DNA from: Hyphomicrobiales bacterium | GTDB lineage: Bacteria > Pseudomonadota > Alphaproteobacteria > Rhizobiales > Rhizobiaceae | Direction of reading: 5' to 3' | Length of the DNA stretch: 64,000 bases | Assembly: GCA_900471485.1 (NCBI GenBank) | Contig: UCEU01000041.1 | Location: 62,001-126,000 of the forward strand | Part shown: piece after piece, positions 52,090-59,950 of the stretch | How positions within the stretch are numbered: the stretch's first letter is position 1 | How the letters are laid out: every line of letters starts with the position of its first letter | Program-made: the position numbers and the translations under genes | Notes under the pieces: model-generated | Databases searched by the model: none | Told to the model about the DNA's origin: nothing | The model's input: only the letters and a program-made list of their open reading frames with translations

Positions 52090-52691
52090 TCGCGGAAAGC
52101 GCGCCGTGGAAAGACCAACTGCTGAAAGACGCCGATCTGATTGAGCGGTGGGCCGTGAAGCAGCGTGCAAGCGAACGCGGGTCCATCCTCATTGAGAGAA
52201 AGGTATTCGTCTCAGCCTTCTCGATGCGGAAACTCATTGAGTGCGAGAAGGTCTCCAACGAAATCGAGGGGCGCGGCGTTCGAGCCGAGAGGTTCGACCT
52301 ACAACTAGGTCAGAAGCTGGACTGGTGGAAGCGTCACTCGTTCTGGGAAGCGTTCGACATGGAGGCTCCTGCTACCTGCTCACTCGGCGTCGGCGACCTG
52401 CTAGACATCATCGTCCACAGCAAGGTCTTTTCGGAATGCGTCTACGCTGAGAACGATCTTCGGGTCAGCGGCTTCTTCGTCACGTCCGATCGCAGGGACA
52501 ACCACCTCTGGCTTATCCCGCTCGCCGCCTACACCGACCTGATGCGTAGGATCGGCAACGACTACCCGGAGTTCAGGATCGTCTTTGACGGCGATGGCAA
52601 GCACTTCTCTTGGCGAGGGCATGGCGAGCCCCCTATGCAAATCGCACAAAAGATGGAATCAATCGTCGAGAGCAGACTCAAACGCTCGTAG
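52086..52691 (+). CDS. Soluble protein of unknown function (second gene of a two-gene module)
   Basis: Protein of 201 residues, no signal peptide or membrane helix. Notable parts are a helical N-terminus WKDQLLKDADLIERWAVKQR, IERKVFVSAFSMRKLIECEK, a middle LGVGDLLDIIVHSKVFSE, and a beta-rich C-terminus with GFFVTSDRRDNHLWLIPLAA. The helical start with IERxxFVSAFSxRKL resembles uncharacterised proteins from genomic islands. I see no catalytic motif of a known nuclease or HEPN domain (no RX4-6H). Its ATG overlaps the membrane-protein stop (ATGA), so the two are coupled. Function unknown; see findings. Confidence 0.75.
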   Translation: MIAESAPWKDQLLKDADLIERWAVKQRASERGSILIERKVFVSAFSMRKLIECEKVSNEIEGRGVRAERFDLQLGQKLDWWKRHSFWEAFDMEAPATCSLGVGDLLDIIVHSKVFSECVYAENDLRVSGFFVTSDRRDNHLWLIPLAAYTDLMRRIGNDYPEFRIVFDGDGKHFSWRGHGEPPMQIAQKMESIVESRLKRS

Positions 52692-53025
52692 TCCCGGCAT
52701 GCGACCTCCCGGATGGCTCAGAGAAAAATCTCGATCGTGGCGTCCGCATCCGCCCGCCGATACCGTCGGATGTTCAGGCGAGCAGCCCCATCGCCGCACT
52801 CCACACTGTCCATGCAACCACCCTCTCACAACAATCTCCGCGAGCATATAGCACCCGTCACGCCGCCTTTGGCCACCCTCAAGCGCCCCCGACGCCAATA
52901 TTAACTTCAGGTTAACCATATTCATCGACTACCATTGGTTTACGGCCCTTCGGGTCGTTGATTCGCAGTGAATGCGCGAGATTCGCGCGTGAGCGTGGAG
53001 ACAGACGATTGCGGCACGCCGACAC
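52692..53025. other. Intergenic region ahead of the cellulose operon
   Basis: The region from the two-gene module to bcsN has no supported gene. It ends with the CtrA site (52901-52919) and several GATTC (GANTC, CcrM methylation) sites between 52968 and 52986. The bcs promoter should lie in 52880-53020. Confidence 0.5.
52901..52919. promoter_or_regulatory. CtrA-binding site upstream of the cellulose operon
   Basis: TTAACTTCAGGTTAACCAT: TTAA, seven bases, TTAACCAT, a full match to the alphaproteobacterial CtrA consensus. It lies 106 bases upstream of the bcsN start. Two GANTC sites nearby fit cell-cycle control. Confidence 0.65.
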
Positions 53026-54039
53026 ATGAAGCTTCTGAGAATGATATCGCTTGCGGGCCTCGCCGGCATGCTGGCGGCCTGCACGTCTACAGGGAGTGTC
53101 AGGCAGCCGAACGCCGCCGAAACGGTTGCGAGCGAGCAGGCGCTGGCGCTACCGCCGCCGGGCGGCCCGTCGATCGTCAGCGTCGTGCAGCACCGGCGCG
53201 GCAACGGCGTCAAGCAGAATATCTCGCTTTTCACCTCGTCCTCTGTCCAGGGCCAGAATTATCTGAACATCCAGATGCTTGGCGCCAGTGGCTCGACATC
53301 GGGCACAAGCGGCGCGCCCTACAGGATGATCAGCGAGAGCGGCATCTCGCGCGAGATGTTCTCGGCCGTCCCCGGCGTGCCGATGACGCGCTCGGCCACC
53401 TTCCTGCAAAACAGCTACGGCCCCTTCGGCTATGCCTCCGGCCGCAGCCGCGACGGCGATACCTGCATCTTCGCCTGGCAGCAGGTGCGCTCGAGCCGCA
53501 GCGCCATGACCCAGGCCCGCAACTTCGGCATGATCCAGGTCCGGCTGCGCCTGTGCGACGCGCGCGCCACCGAGCGCCAGCTGCTCGCCGTCGTCTACGG
53601 CTATACGATCATCGGCACCTTCGACGGCGAAATCTGGAACCCCTATGGTTCCCAGCAGGGCGCGGACCCCACCATCGGCCGCACCGGCAACCCGATCTAT
53701 CCCGATGCCGGCGGCTATCGCGACATGCCGATGGGGATCGGCTATGAGCCGCAGCCAGCGGTCGTCTCCCGCGCGCCGGCTGTGCGCCGTGCTTCCGCTC
53801 CCGTCCGCGCCGCCCCCGTGCAGGCGGCCCCCGTCCTTCCGCAGCCGATCGGCCCGCGCGTGCCCCTGCCCGATGCAACATCGGGTACGCAGCAGTCGGG
53901 CACGGTAACGCCTCCTTCACCGACAGCCGCTACGGTCCAGCAACAGACACAACAAAAGACAATGAGCGAGAGCGGCGTCAGCGTGCCCTCGCCCGATTGC
54001 ATAGGCGATGCGGCCATGACGGCCGCCTGCCGGAGATAG
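53026..54039 (+). CDS. bcsN: Cellulose biosynthesis protein BcsN (lipoprotein)
   Basis: Protein of 337 residues with a lipoprotein signal: MKLLRMISLAGLAGMLAAC, lipobox LAAC, Cys19 as the lipidated residue. The mature N-terminal domain (30-230) has SGISREMFSAVPGVPMTRSA and QNSYGPFGYASGRSRDGDTC, and the C-terminal 100 residues are Pro/Ala/Gln-rich. BcsN is specific to rhizobial cellulose operons and of unknown exact role; an envelope component is likely. It is the first gene of the operon, with bcsA 57 bases downstream. Cys residues in CIFAWQQ and LRLCDARA may pair. No strong ribosome site precedes the ATG. Confidence 0.9.
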   Translation: MKLLRMISLAGLAGMLAACTSTGSVRQPNAAETVASEQALALPPPGGPSIVSVVQHRRGNGVKQNISLFTSSSVQGQNYLNIQMLGASGSTSGTSGAPYRMISESGISREMFSAVPGVPMTRSATFLQNSYGPFGYASGRSRDGDTCIFAWQQVRSSRSAMTQARNFGMIQVRLRLCDARATERQLLAVVYGYTIIGTFDGEIWNPYGSQQGADPTIGRTGNPIYPDAGGYRDMPMGIGYEPQPAVVSRAPAVRRASAPVRAAPVQAAPVLPQPIGPRVPLPDATSGTQQSGTVTPPSPTAATVQQQTQQKTMSESGVSVPSPDCIGDAAMTAACRR

Positions 54040-54096
54040 ACAGAACGGGCCGGGGCGCGAAAGCGCTCCGGTTTAAGGACCTTCGAAGGAACGCCG

Positions 54097-56286
54097 ATGC
54101 ATAAAGCCCGCAGCATCATCATATGGGCAATCGTCACGATCTGCATCGTGGTGCTGATCACCCTGCCGGTGAACCTGCAGACGCAGTTGATCGCCAGCAT
54201 CACCGTGGTCGCCTTCATGGCCATCATCAAGGGCCTGAAGGGAGACGGCATCTGGCGCCTCGTAGCGCTCGCCTTCGGCACCTCGATCGTGCTGCGCTAT
54301 GTCTACTGGCGCACGACCAACACGCTGCCCCCCGTCAATCAGCTCGAAAACTTCATTCCCGGCCTGCTGCTCTATCTGGCTGAAATGTACAGCGTCGCCA
54401 TGCTGGCGCTCAGCCTGTTCATCGTCGCGACGCCGCTGCCGCCGCGCCCATCGCGCGCCGCCAAGCTCGAGCGCTTCCCCCATGTCGACGTGTTCGTGCC
54501 CTCGTATAACGAGGATTCGCACCTGCTCGCCAATACGCTGGCGGCCGCCAAGGCGATGGATTATCCCGCCGACAAGCTGCATGTCTGGCTGCTCGATGAC
54601 GGCGGCACGCTGCAGAAGCGCAATTCCAACAAGCTGCTGGAAGCCCAGGCCGCAGTTGCCCGCCACAACGAGCTGAAGCAGCTCTGCGAGGATCTAGACG
54701 TCCACTACCTCACCCGCGAGCGTAATGAGCACGCCAAGGCCGGCAACCTCAACAACGGCATGGCGCATTCGACCGGCGAACTCATCGCCGTCTTCGACGC
54801 CGACCACGCGCCGGCCCGCGACTTCCTGAAGGAAACCGTCGGCTATTTCGACGACGATCCGAAGCTCTTTCTCGTCCAGACGCCGCACTTCTTCATCAAT
54901 CCCGATCCGCTGGAGCGCAACCTGCGCACCTTCGACAAGATGCCGAGCGAGAACGAGATGTTCTACGGCATCATCCAGCGCGGGCTCGACAAGTGGAACG
55001 CCGCCTTCTTCTGCGGCTCGGCCGCGGTGCTGAGCCGCAAGGCGCTGGAATCGCAGCAGGGCTTCAGCGGCATCAGCATCACCGAGGATTGCGAGACGGC
55101 GCTGGCGCTGCACGGCAGCGGCTGGAACTCGATCTATGTCGACAAGCCGCTGATCGCCGGCCTGCAGCCCGCCACCTTCGCCAGTTTCATCGGCCAGCGC
55201 AGCCGCTGGGCGCAGGGCATGATGCAGATCCTGCGCTTCCGCTTCCCGCTCTTGAAGGGTGGCCTGACGCTGCCGCAGCGCTTCTGCTACATGTCGTCGA
55301 CGCTCTTCTGGCTGTTCCCATTCCCGCGCACGATCTTCCTGTTCGCGCCGCTGTTCTACCTGTTCTTCGATCTCGAGATCTTCACGGCATCCGGCGGTGA
55401 GTTCCTGGCCTATACGCTGGCTTACATGCTCGTGAACCTGATGATGCAGAACTACCTCTATGGTTCGTTCCGCTGGCCGTGGATCTCCGAGCTCTACGAA
55501 TATGTGCAGACCGTGCATCTGCTTCCGGCCGTCGTCTCGGTCATGCTCAATCCGCGCAAGCCGACCTTCAAGGTCACCGCCAAGGATGAATCGATCGCCG
55601 TCAGCCGCCTGTCGGAAATCAGCCGTCCGTTCTTCGTGATCTTCGCCGTGCAGCTCATCGCGCTCGCCGTCACCATCTTCCGCATCTACACCGAGCCCTA
55701 CAAGGCCGACGTGACGCTGGTTGTCGGCGGCTGGAACGTCATCAACCTGATCATGGCCGGCTGCGCGCTGGGCGTCGTCTCCGAGCGCGGCGAACGCGCC
55801 TCCTCGCGCCGCGTGCGCGTCAACCGCCGCTGCGAATTCGGCGTCAACGGCAAGTGGTACACGGCCTCGATCGAGGACGTCTCGGTCCATGGCGCCCGCC
55901 TGCACGTCTCCAACAAGCTGCTCGACCCGATGGTCGTCGGCGCCGAGGGCGAAATCCGCTTCCAGCCCTATAGCGGCGCGGAGGTGGAAACCCTGCCGCT
56001 CGTCATCCGCAACATCCAGCCAACCGGCGAGATCCTCACCGTCGGCTGCCAGTACATCCCGAAGAGCGCGCTCGACCATCGCCTGATCGCCGACCTGATG
56101 TTCGCCAATTCCGACCAGTGGACGCAGTTCCAGCAGGGCCGCCGCCACAATCCGGGCCTCATCCGCGGCACGATCTGGTTCCTCGGCCTGGCGCTTTACC
56201 AGACGAGCCGTGGTCTTGTTTACTTCTTCCGCAGCATGCGCCCCGAGCGCGAGCAGCAACAGCAGACAGCGAAGGCGAGCAACTGA
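54097..56286 (+). CDS. bcsA: Cellulose synthase catalytic subunit (UDP-forming)
   Basis: Inner-membrane family 2 glycosyltransferase of 729 residues that polymerises UDP-glucose into cellulose and moves it across the inner membrane. The motifs are DDG (167-169), DAD (234-236), TED (329-331) and QRSRW (367-371), with flanking hydrophobic helices. The C-terminal PilZ domain shows RRVRVNRR (about 570-577) and DVSVHG (about 593-598), so it should be activated by cyclic di-GMP. It is adjacent to bcsB with a one-base overlap (TGATG at 56284). The N-terminal helices and length match BcsA/CelA of Agrobacterium. Confidence 0.97.
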   Translation: MHKARSIIIWAIVTICIVVLITLPVNLQTQLIASITVVAFMAIIKGLKGDGIWRLVALAFGTSIVLRYVYWRTTNTLPPVNQLENFIPGLLLYLAEMYSVAMLALSLFIVATPLPPRPSRAAKLERFPHVDVFVPSYNEDSHLLANTLAAAKAMDYPADKLHVWLLDDGGTLQKRNSNKLLEAQAAVARHNELKQLCEDLDVHYLTRERNEHAKAGNLNNGMAHSTGELIAVFDADHAPARDFLKETVGYFDDDPKLFLVQTPHFFINPDPLERNLRTFDKMPSENEMFYGIIQRGLDKWNAAFFCGSAAVLSRKALESQQGFSGISITEDCETALALHGSGWNSIYVDKPLIAGLQPATFASFIGQRSRWAQGMMQILRFRFPLLKGGLTLPQRFCYMSSTLFWLFPFPRTIFLFAPLFYLFFDLEIFTASGGEFLAYTLAYMLVNLMMQNYLYGSFRWPWISELYEYVQTVHLLPAVVSVMLNPRKPTFKVTAKDESIAVSRLSEISRPFFVIFAVQLIALAVTIFRIYTEPYKADVTLVVGGWNVINLIMAGCALGVVSERGERASSRRVRVNRRCEFGVNGKWYTASIEDVSVHGARLHVSNKLLDPMVVGAEGEIRFQPYSGAEVETLPLVIRNIQPTGEILTVGCQYIPKSALDHRLIADLMFANSDQWTQFQQGRRHNPGLIRGTIWFLGLALYQTSRGLVYFFRSMRPEREQQQQTAKASN

Positions 56287-58904
56287 TGAGGAAGCTGATC
56301 ACCGCCTCCGCTCTCCTTCTCAGCGCCTCGGCCATCGCCTACGCGCAGAGCGCGCCCTTCGACATGTCCGGCGAGCGCCCAGCCGGCGCCCAGCCGATGG
56401 TCCCGCGCCTGACGCTGCCCTCGACGGCCCCGACCTCCGTGGCTCCTGCCGCGCCAGCGATACAGCCCGCAGCGCCGGTAACGCAGCCGGCACCTCCGGC
56501 CGTATCGGTTACGCCCGCCACACCGGCAGCCCCGGCACAGGCAACCGCGCCTGCCGCAACGCCGCCCTTCTATGCCGATCCGGCAAGGACACCGCAACAG
56601 CCGCAACCACAACCCCAGCCGCAGTCGATCACCACGACGCAGCCACCGGCACCCGTAGCCATCCCTCCCGCCGTCGTCCCCGCCACGGTAGCGCCGGCGC
56701 AGCAGGCCGCACCCTCGATGCCCGCCGCCCAGCGCCCGGCTACCGTGCAGGCCAATGCCGATACCGTCATCCGCTACATCGTGCCCTTCGCCAAGCTCGG
56801 CCTCGATGGCGAATATGACCGCAAGTCCTGGTCGGTCTACCTGACGCCGGAGCAGGCCGCAGCACCCGCGAAGTTCAATTTTTCGTACCAGAACGCCATC
56901 GTCGTCGCGCCGGAATCCTCCAAGCTCTCCATCCTGGTCAACAACCGGGTGATCGGCGAACAGCCGATTGGCTCGCCGGATGCCCAGTCCGACATATCCT
57001 TCAACATCCCGCCAGGCCTGCTGCAGCCGGGAGCAAACCTCGTCACCTTCGAGGCGAGCCACCGCCACCGCACGGATTGCACGATCGATTCCACCTACGA
57101 GCTGTGGTCCGATATCGACCCGGCCAAGACCTATCTGAGCTTTGCCGGCCGCGATGCCGCCAAGCTGTCGAGCACCGATGCGATCCGCGCCATCGGCGTC
57201 GACGGCGCCGGCAAGACGCAGTTCAATTTCGTCGTACCAGCCATGGAGCAACCCGGCACCACCAAGCCGCTGATGCGCCTGGCGCAGGGCCTTGCGGTCC
57301 TGAGCGGCATGCCGAACCAGACCTTCTCCTTCACCGCCGACAGCCTGCCGCCCTCGGGACCCGGCAAGATGGCCGTCGTCATCGGCACCCCGGCCGAACT
57401 GCAGCCGCTCTTCGCGGTGCCCGCCGCCGCGCAGACGGCGCCGCTCGCGACCTTCGTCACCGACCCGCGCTCCGGCTCGCCGATCCTGCTGATCAGCGGC
57501 CCTACATGGCCATCGATCGCGTCGGCGATCGACACCATCGTCTCGACCACCGACCGCTCGGTCAACGTAAGGCGCGACAGCATCGCCACCGAACGCTGGT
57601 CGGCACCGGATGCGCCGCTTCTCGTCTCGGATACGAAGATCGCCTTCTCGCAGCTCGGCGTGAAGACGACGGAGTTCTCCGGCCGCCGCTTCCGTACCGG
57701 CTTCAATCTCGCCGTCCCCGCCGATTTCTACGCCAACGCCTATGGCGAAGCCACGATCCTCCTCGACGCCGCCTTCACCGAGAGCGTCCAGCCGGGCAGC
57801 CATATCGACATCTACGTCAACGGCAACATCGCCTCGACCGTGCCGATCACCTCGACCGGCGGCGGCATCTACCGGCACCTGCCGATCCGCGTCACGATGC
57901 GCCATTTCAAACCCGGCCTGAATTCGATCGCGCTCGAAGCCATCCTGCGCACCAACGAGGACGACGTCTGCGTGCCCGGCACCAATGCCGGCGGCAGCCC
58001 GCGCTTCGCGCTGTTCGATACCAGCGAATTCCACATGCCGGATTTCGCCCGCATCGGCCAGCGTCCGAACCTGGCAGCCCTTGCCGGCACCGGCTACCCC
58101 TTCAACCGCAGCCCGGACCCGACGCCGCTCTTCATCGACCGCGCCGATGCCGATACGCTCTCGGCGGCCGCCACAGTGCTGGCGCAAATGGCAATGATGG
58201 CGGGCCGCCCGCTCGATCTGGAACCGTCCGCCTCGCCGAGCGCGATCGGCCAGCGTGATGCGATCTTCATCGGCTCGATCTCGCAGATGCCCGCCGCCGT
58301 CCTGTCGCAGCTCAACATCGCCACCACCAGCCAGGCAGCCTGGCGCCCTGCCTCCGCCGTTCAACCGACACAGGATGACGGCCGCGCGACGTTCGACGAG
58401 TGGCGCTCCAAGGTCAGCGGCGGCGTATGGCGCGGCCAGATCACCTCGTTCCAGGAATGGCTGCGGCGCAACTTCGACATCTCCTCGAGCTCGCTGCAGT
58501 TCATCCCCGGCGCCGAGGCCCTGTTCACGCCGTCGAGCACCAACAGCTTCATGATCGCGCAGGGAACGAGTTCGTCCGGCGAATCCTCCTGGACCGTCGT
58601 CACCGCCCCCTCCTCCAAGGACCTGCGCGAGGGCGCCGAGGCGATGACGAGCCAGCAGAACTGGCCGGAGATCGCCGGGCACGTCACCACCTATTCCGGC
58701 AAGACCGGCAAGATCGACACGGTGCCCGTCACCCGCTTCGATTTCGTCGAATCGCAGGCCTCGACGCTCGCCAACTACCGCCTGATCGCCGCCAACTGGC
58801 TCTCCACCAACATCCTCTCCTACGCCGTCCTGCTCGTCATCCTGTCGCTGCTGATCGGCCTGACGACATCGCGGATGCTGGCGCGGCTGGGACGCAAGGC
58901 GTGA
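56286..58904 (+). CDS. bcsB: Cellulose synthase periplasmic subunit
   Basis: Protein of 872 residues with a signal peptide (MRKLITASALLLSASAIAYA), then a long Pro/Ala/Gln-rich linker (about 35-150), a large beta-rich periplasmic part, and a C-terminal membrane helix (LSYAVLLVILSLLIGLTTS) that anchors it beside BcsA. BcsB guides the glucan chain across the periplasm. Cys pair CTIDSTYEL and an ordered carbohydrate-binding-like core match the family. Start at 56286 overlaps the bcsA stop by one base. The bcsZ start overlaps its stop (GTGA). The long Pro-rich linker is an odd feature compared with E. coli BcsB. Confidence 0.95.
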   Translation: MRKLITASALLLSASAIAYAQSAPFDMSGERPAGAQPMVPRLTLPSTAPTSVAPAAPAIQPAAPVTQPAPPAVSVTPATPAAPAQATAPAATPPFYADPARTPQQPQPQPQPQSITTTQPPAPVAIPPAVVPATVAPAQQAAPSMPAAQRPATVQANADTVIRYIVPFAKLGLDGEYDRKSWSVYLTPEQAAAPAKFNFSYQNAIVVAPESSKLSILVNNRVIGEQPIGSPDAQSDISFNIPPGLLQPGANLVTFEASHRHRTDCTIDSTYELWSDIDPAKTYLSFAGRDAAKLSSTDAIRAIGVDGAGKTQFNFVVPAMEQPGTTKPLMRLAQGLAVLSGMPNQTFSFTADSLPPSGPGKMAVVIGTPAELQPLFAVPAAAQTAPLATFVTDPRSGSPILLISGPTWPSIASAIDTIVSTTDRSVNVRRDSIATERWSAPDAPLLVSDTKIAFSQLGVKTTEFSGRRFRTGFNLAVPADFYANAYGEATILLDAAFTESVQPGSHIDIYVNGNIASTVPITSTGGGIYRHLPIRVTMRHFKPGLNSIALEAILRTNEDDVCVPGTNAGGSPRFALFDTSEFHMPDFARIGQRPNLAALAGTGYPFNRSPDPTPLFIDRADADTLSAAATVLAQMAMMAGRPLDLEPSASPSAIGQRDAIFIGSISQMPAAVLSQLNIATTSQAAWRPASAVQPTQDDGRATFDEWRSKVSGGVWRGQITSFQEWLRRNFDISSSSLQFIPGAEALFTPSSTNSFMIAQGTSSSGESSWTVVTAPSSKDLREGAEAMTSQQNWPEIAGHVTTYSGKTGKIDTVPVTRFDFVESQASTLANYRLIAANWLSTNILSYAVLLVILSLLIGLTTSRMLARLGRKA

Positions 58905-59950
58905 GGCGCTGGCGCACATGGCTGGCGGCGGGCGGGATGGCGCTGGCAGCCATGTGCCAGCCGGCTGCGGCTCAGCGCGCGGCCGTCGATCCGGACGCCT
59001 GGACCGCCTACAAGGCGAAGTTCCTCGACCCCAACGGCCGCATCGTCGACAATGCCAATGGCGGCATCAGCCATAGCGAGGGCCAGGGCTACGGCCTGCT
59101 TCTCTCCTACCTCGCCAACAGCCCGGCCGATTTCGAACAGATCTGGTACTTCACCCGCACCGAACTGCTGCTGCGCGACGACGGCCTCGCCGTCTGGAAG
59201 TGGAACCCGTCGACCACGCCGCATGTCACCGACGCCAACAACGCCACCGACGGCGACATGCTGATAGCCTATGCGCTGGCGCTCGCCGGCTCTGCCTGGA
59301 ACAAGCCCGACTATGTCGAGGCGGGTGCTAAGATGGCCCGCGCCCTTCTCGCGCATGGCATCGTCAGCTGGGGCGGACGCACGATCCTCTTGCCTGGTGG
59401 CGAAGGCTTCGACGCCAAGGCCAGGCCTGATGGTCCCGTCATCAACCCCTCCTACTGGATCTTCGAGGCCATCCCGGTCATGGCGCTGCTTGCACCGTCG
59501 GACATGTGGCAGAAACTCTCCGACGACGGCCTGACGCTCCTGCGCTCCATGCAGTTCGGGCCACGCAAGCTGCCGGCCGATTGGGTTAGCCTCCACCGCC
59601 AGCCGGAGCCGGCGAAGGGCTTTGACGCCGAGTTCGGCTACAACGCCATCCGCATCCCGCTCTATCTCGCTCGCGCGGGAGTTTCGGACAAGGATTTGCT
59701 GCTACGATTGCAGCAGGGAATCACAGCGGCGGACGGCATGCCCGCCACGATCGACCTGACGACCGGGCGGCCGAAACAGCTGCTCGATGACCCGGGTTAT
59801 CGAATTGTTAACTATGTTGTGGCCTGTGTAACCGAAGGCACGAAGCTTCCCGCATCGTCCCGGCAGTTCACGCCGTCGCTCTACTATCCGTCAACCCTCC
59901 AGCTATTGGGGTTGGCCTTCGTCGCGGAGAAACATCCGGAGTGTCTGTGA
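58901..59950 (+). CDS. bcsZ: Endoglucanase, glycoside hydrolase family 8 (BcsZ/CelC)
   Basis: Secreted beta-1,4-glucanase of 349 residues, signal peptide RRWRTWLAAGGMALAAMCQP (cut after AAA). The GH8 catalytic acid is Glu60 in GGISHSEGQGYGLL and the other acidic residue sits in TDANNATDGDMLIAYALALA (Asp117 or Asp119). It trims cellulose as it is made and is needed for proper fibres in rhizobia. The GTG start at 58901 overlaps the bcsB stop as GTGA, and the next gene starts GTGA at 59947, so the whole series is coupled. Confidence 0.95.
   Translation: MRRWRTWLAAGGMALAAMCQPAAAQRAAVDPDAWTAYKAKFLDPNGRIVDNANGGISHSEGQGYGLLLSYLANSPADFEQIWYFTRTELLLRDDGLAVWKWNPSTTPHVTDANNATDGDMLIAYALALAGSAWNKPDYVEAGAKMARALLAHGIVSWGGRTILLPGGEGFDAKARPDGPVINPSYWIFEAIPVMALLAPSDMWQKLSDDGLTLLRSMQFGPRKLPADWVSLHRQPEPAKGFDAEFGYNAIRIPLYLARAGVSDKDLLLRLQQGITAADGMPATIDLTTGRPKQLLDDPGYRIVNYVVACVTEGTKLPASSRQFTPSLYYPSTLQLLGLAFVAEKHPECL

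Noticed and set aside
50109..53025. Island ends with an attachment-site duplication of the tRNA 3' end
   Set aside because: No second copy of the tRNA 3' sequence and no integrase gene could be found by eye between the tRNA and bcsN.
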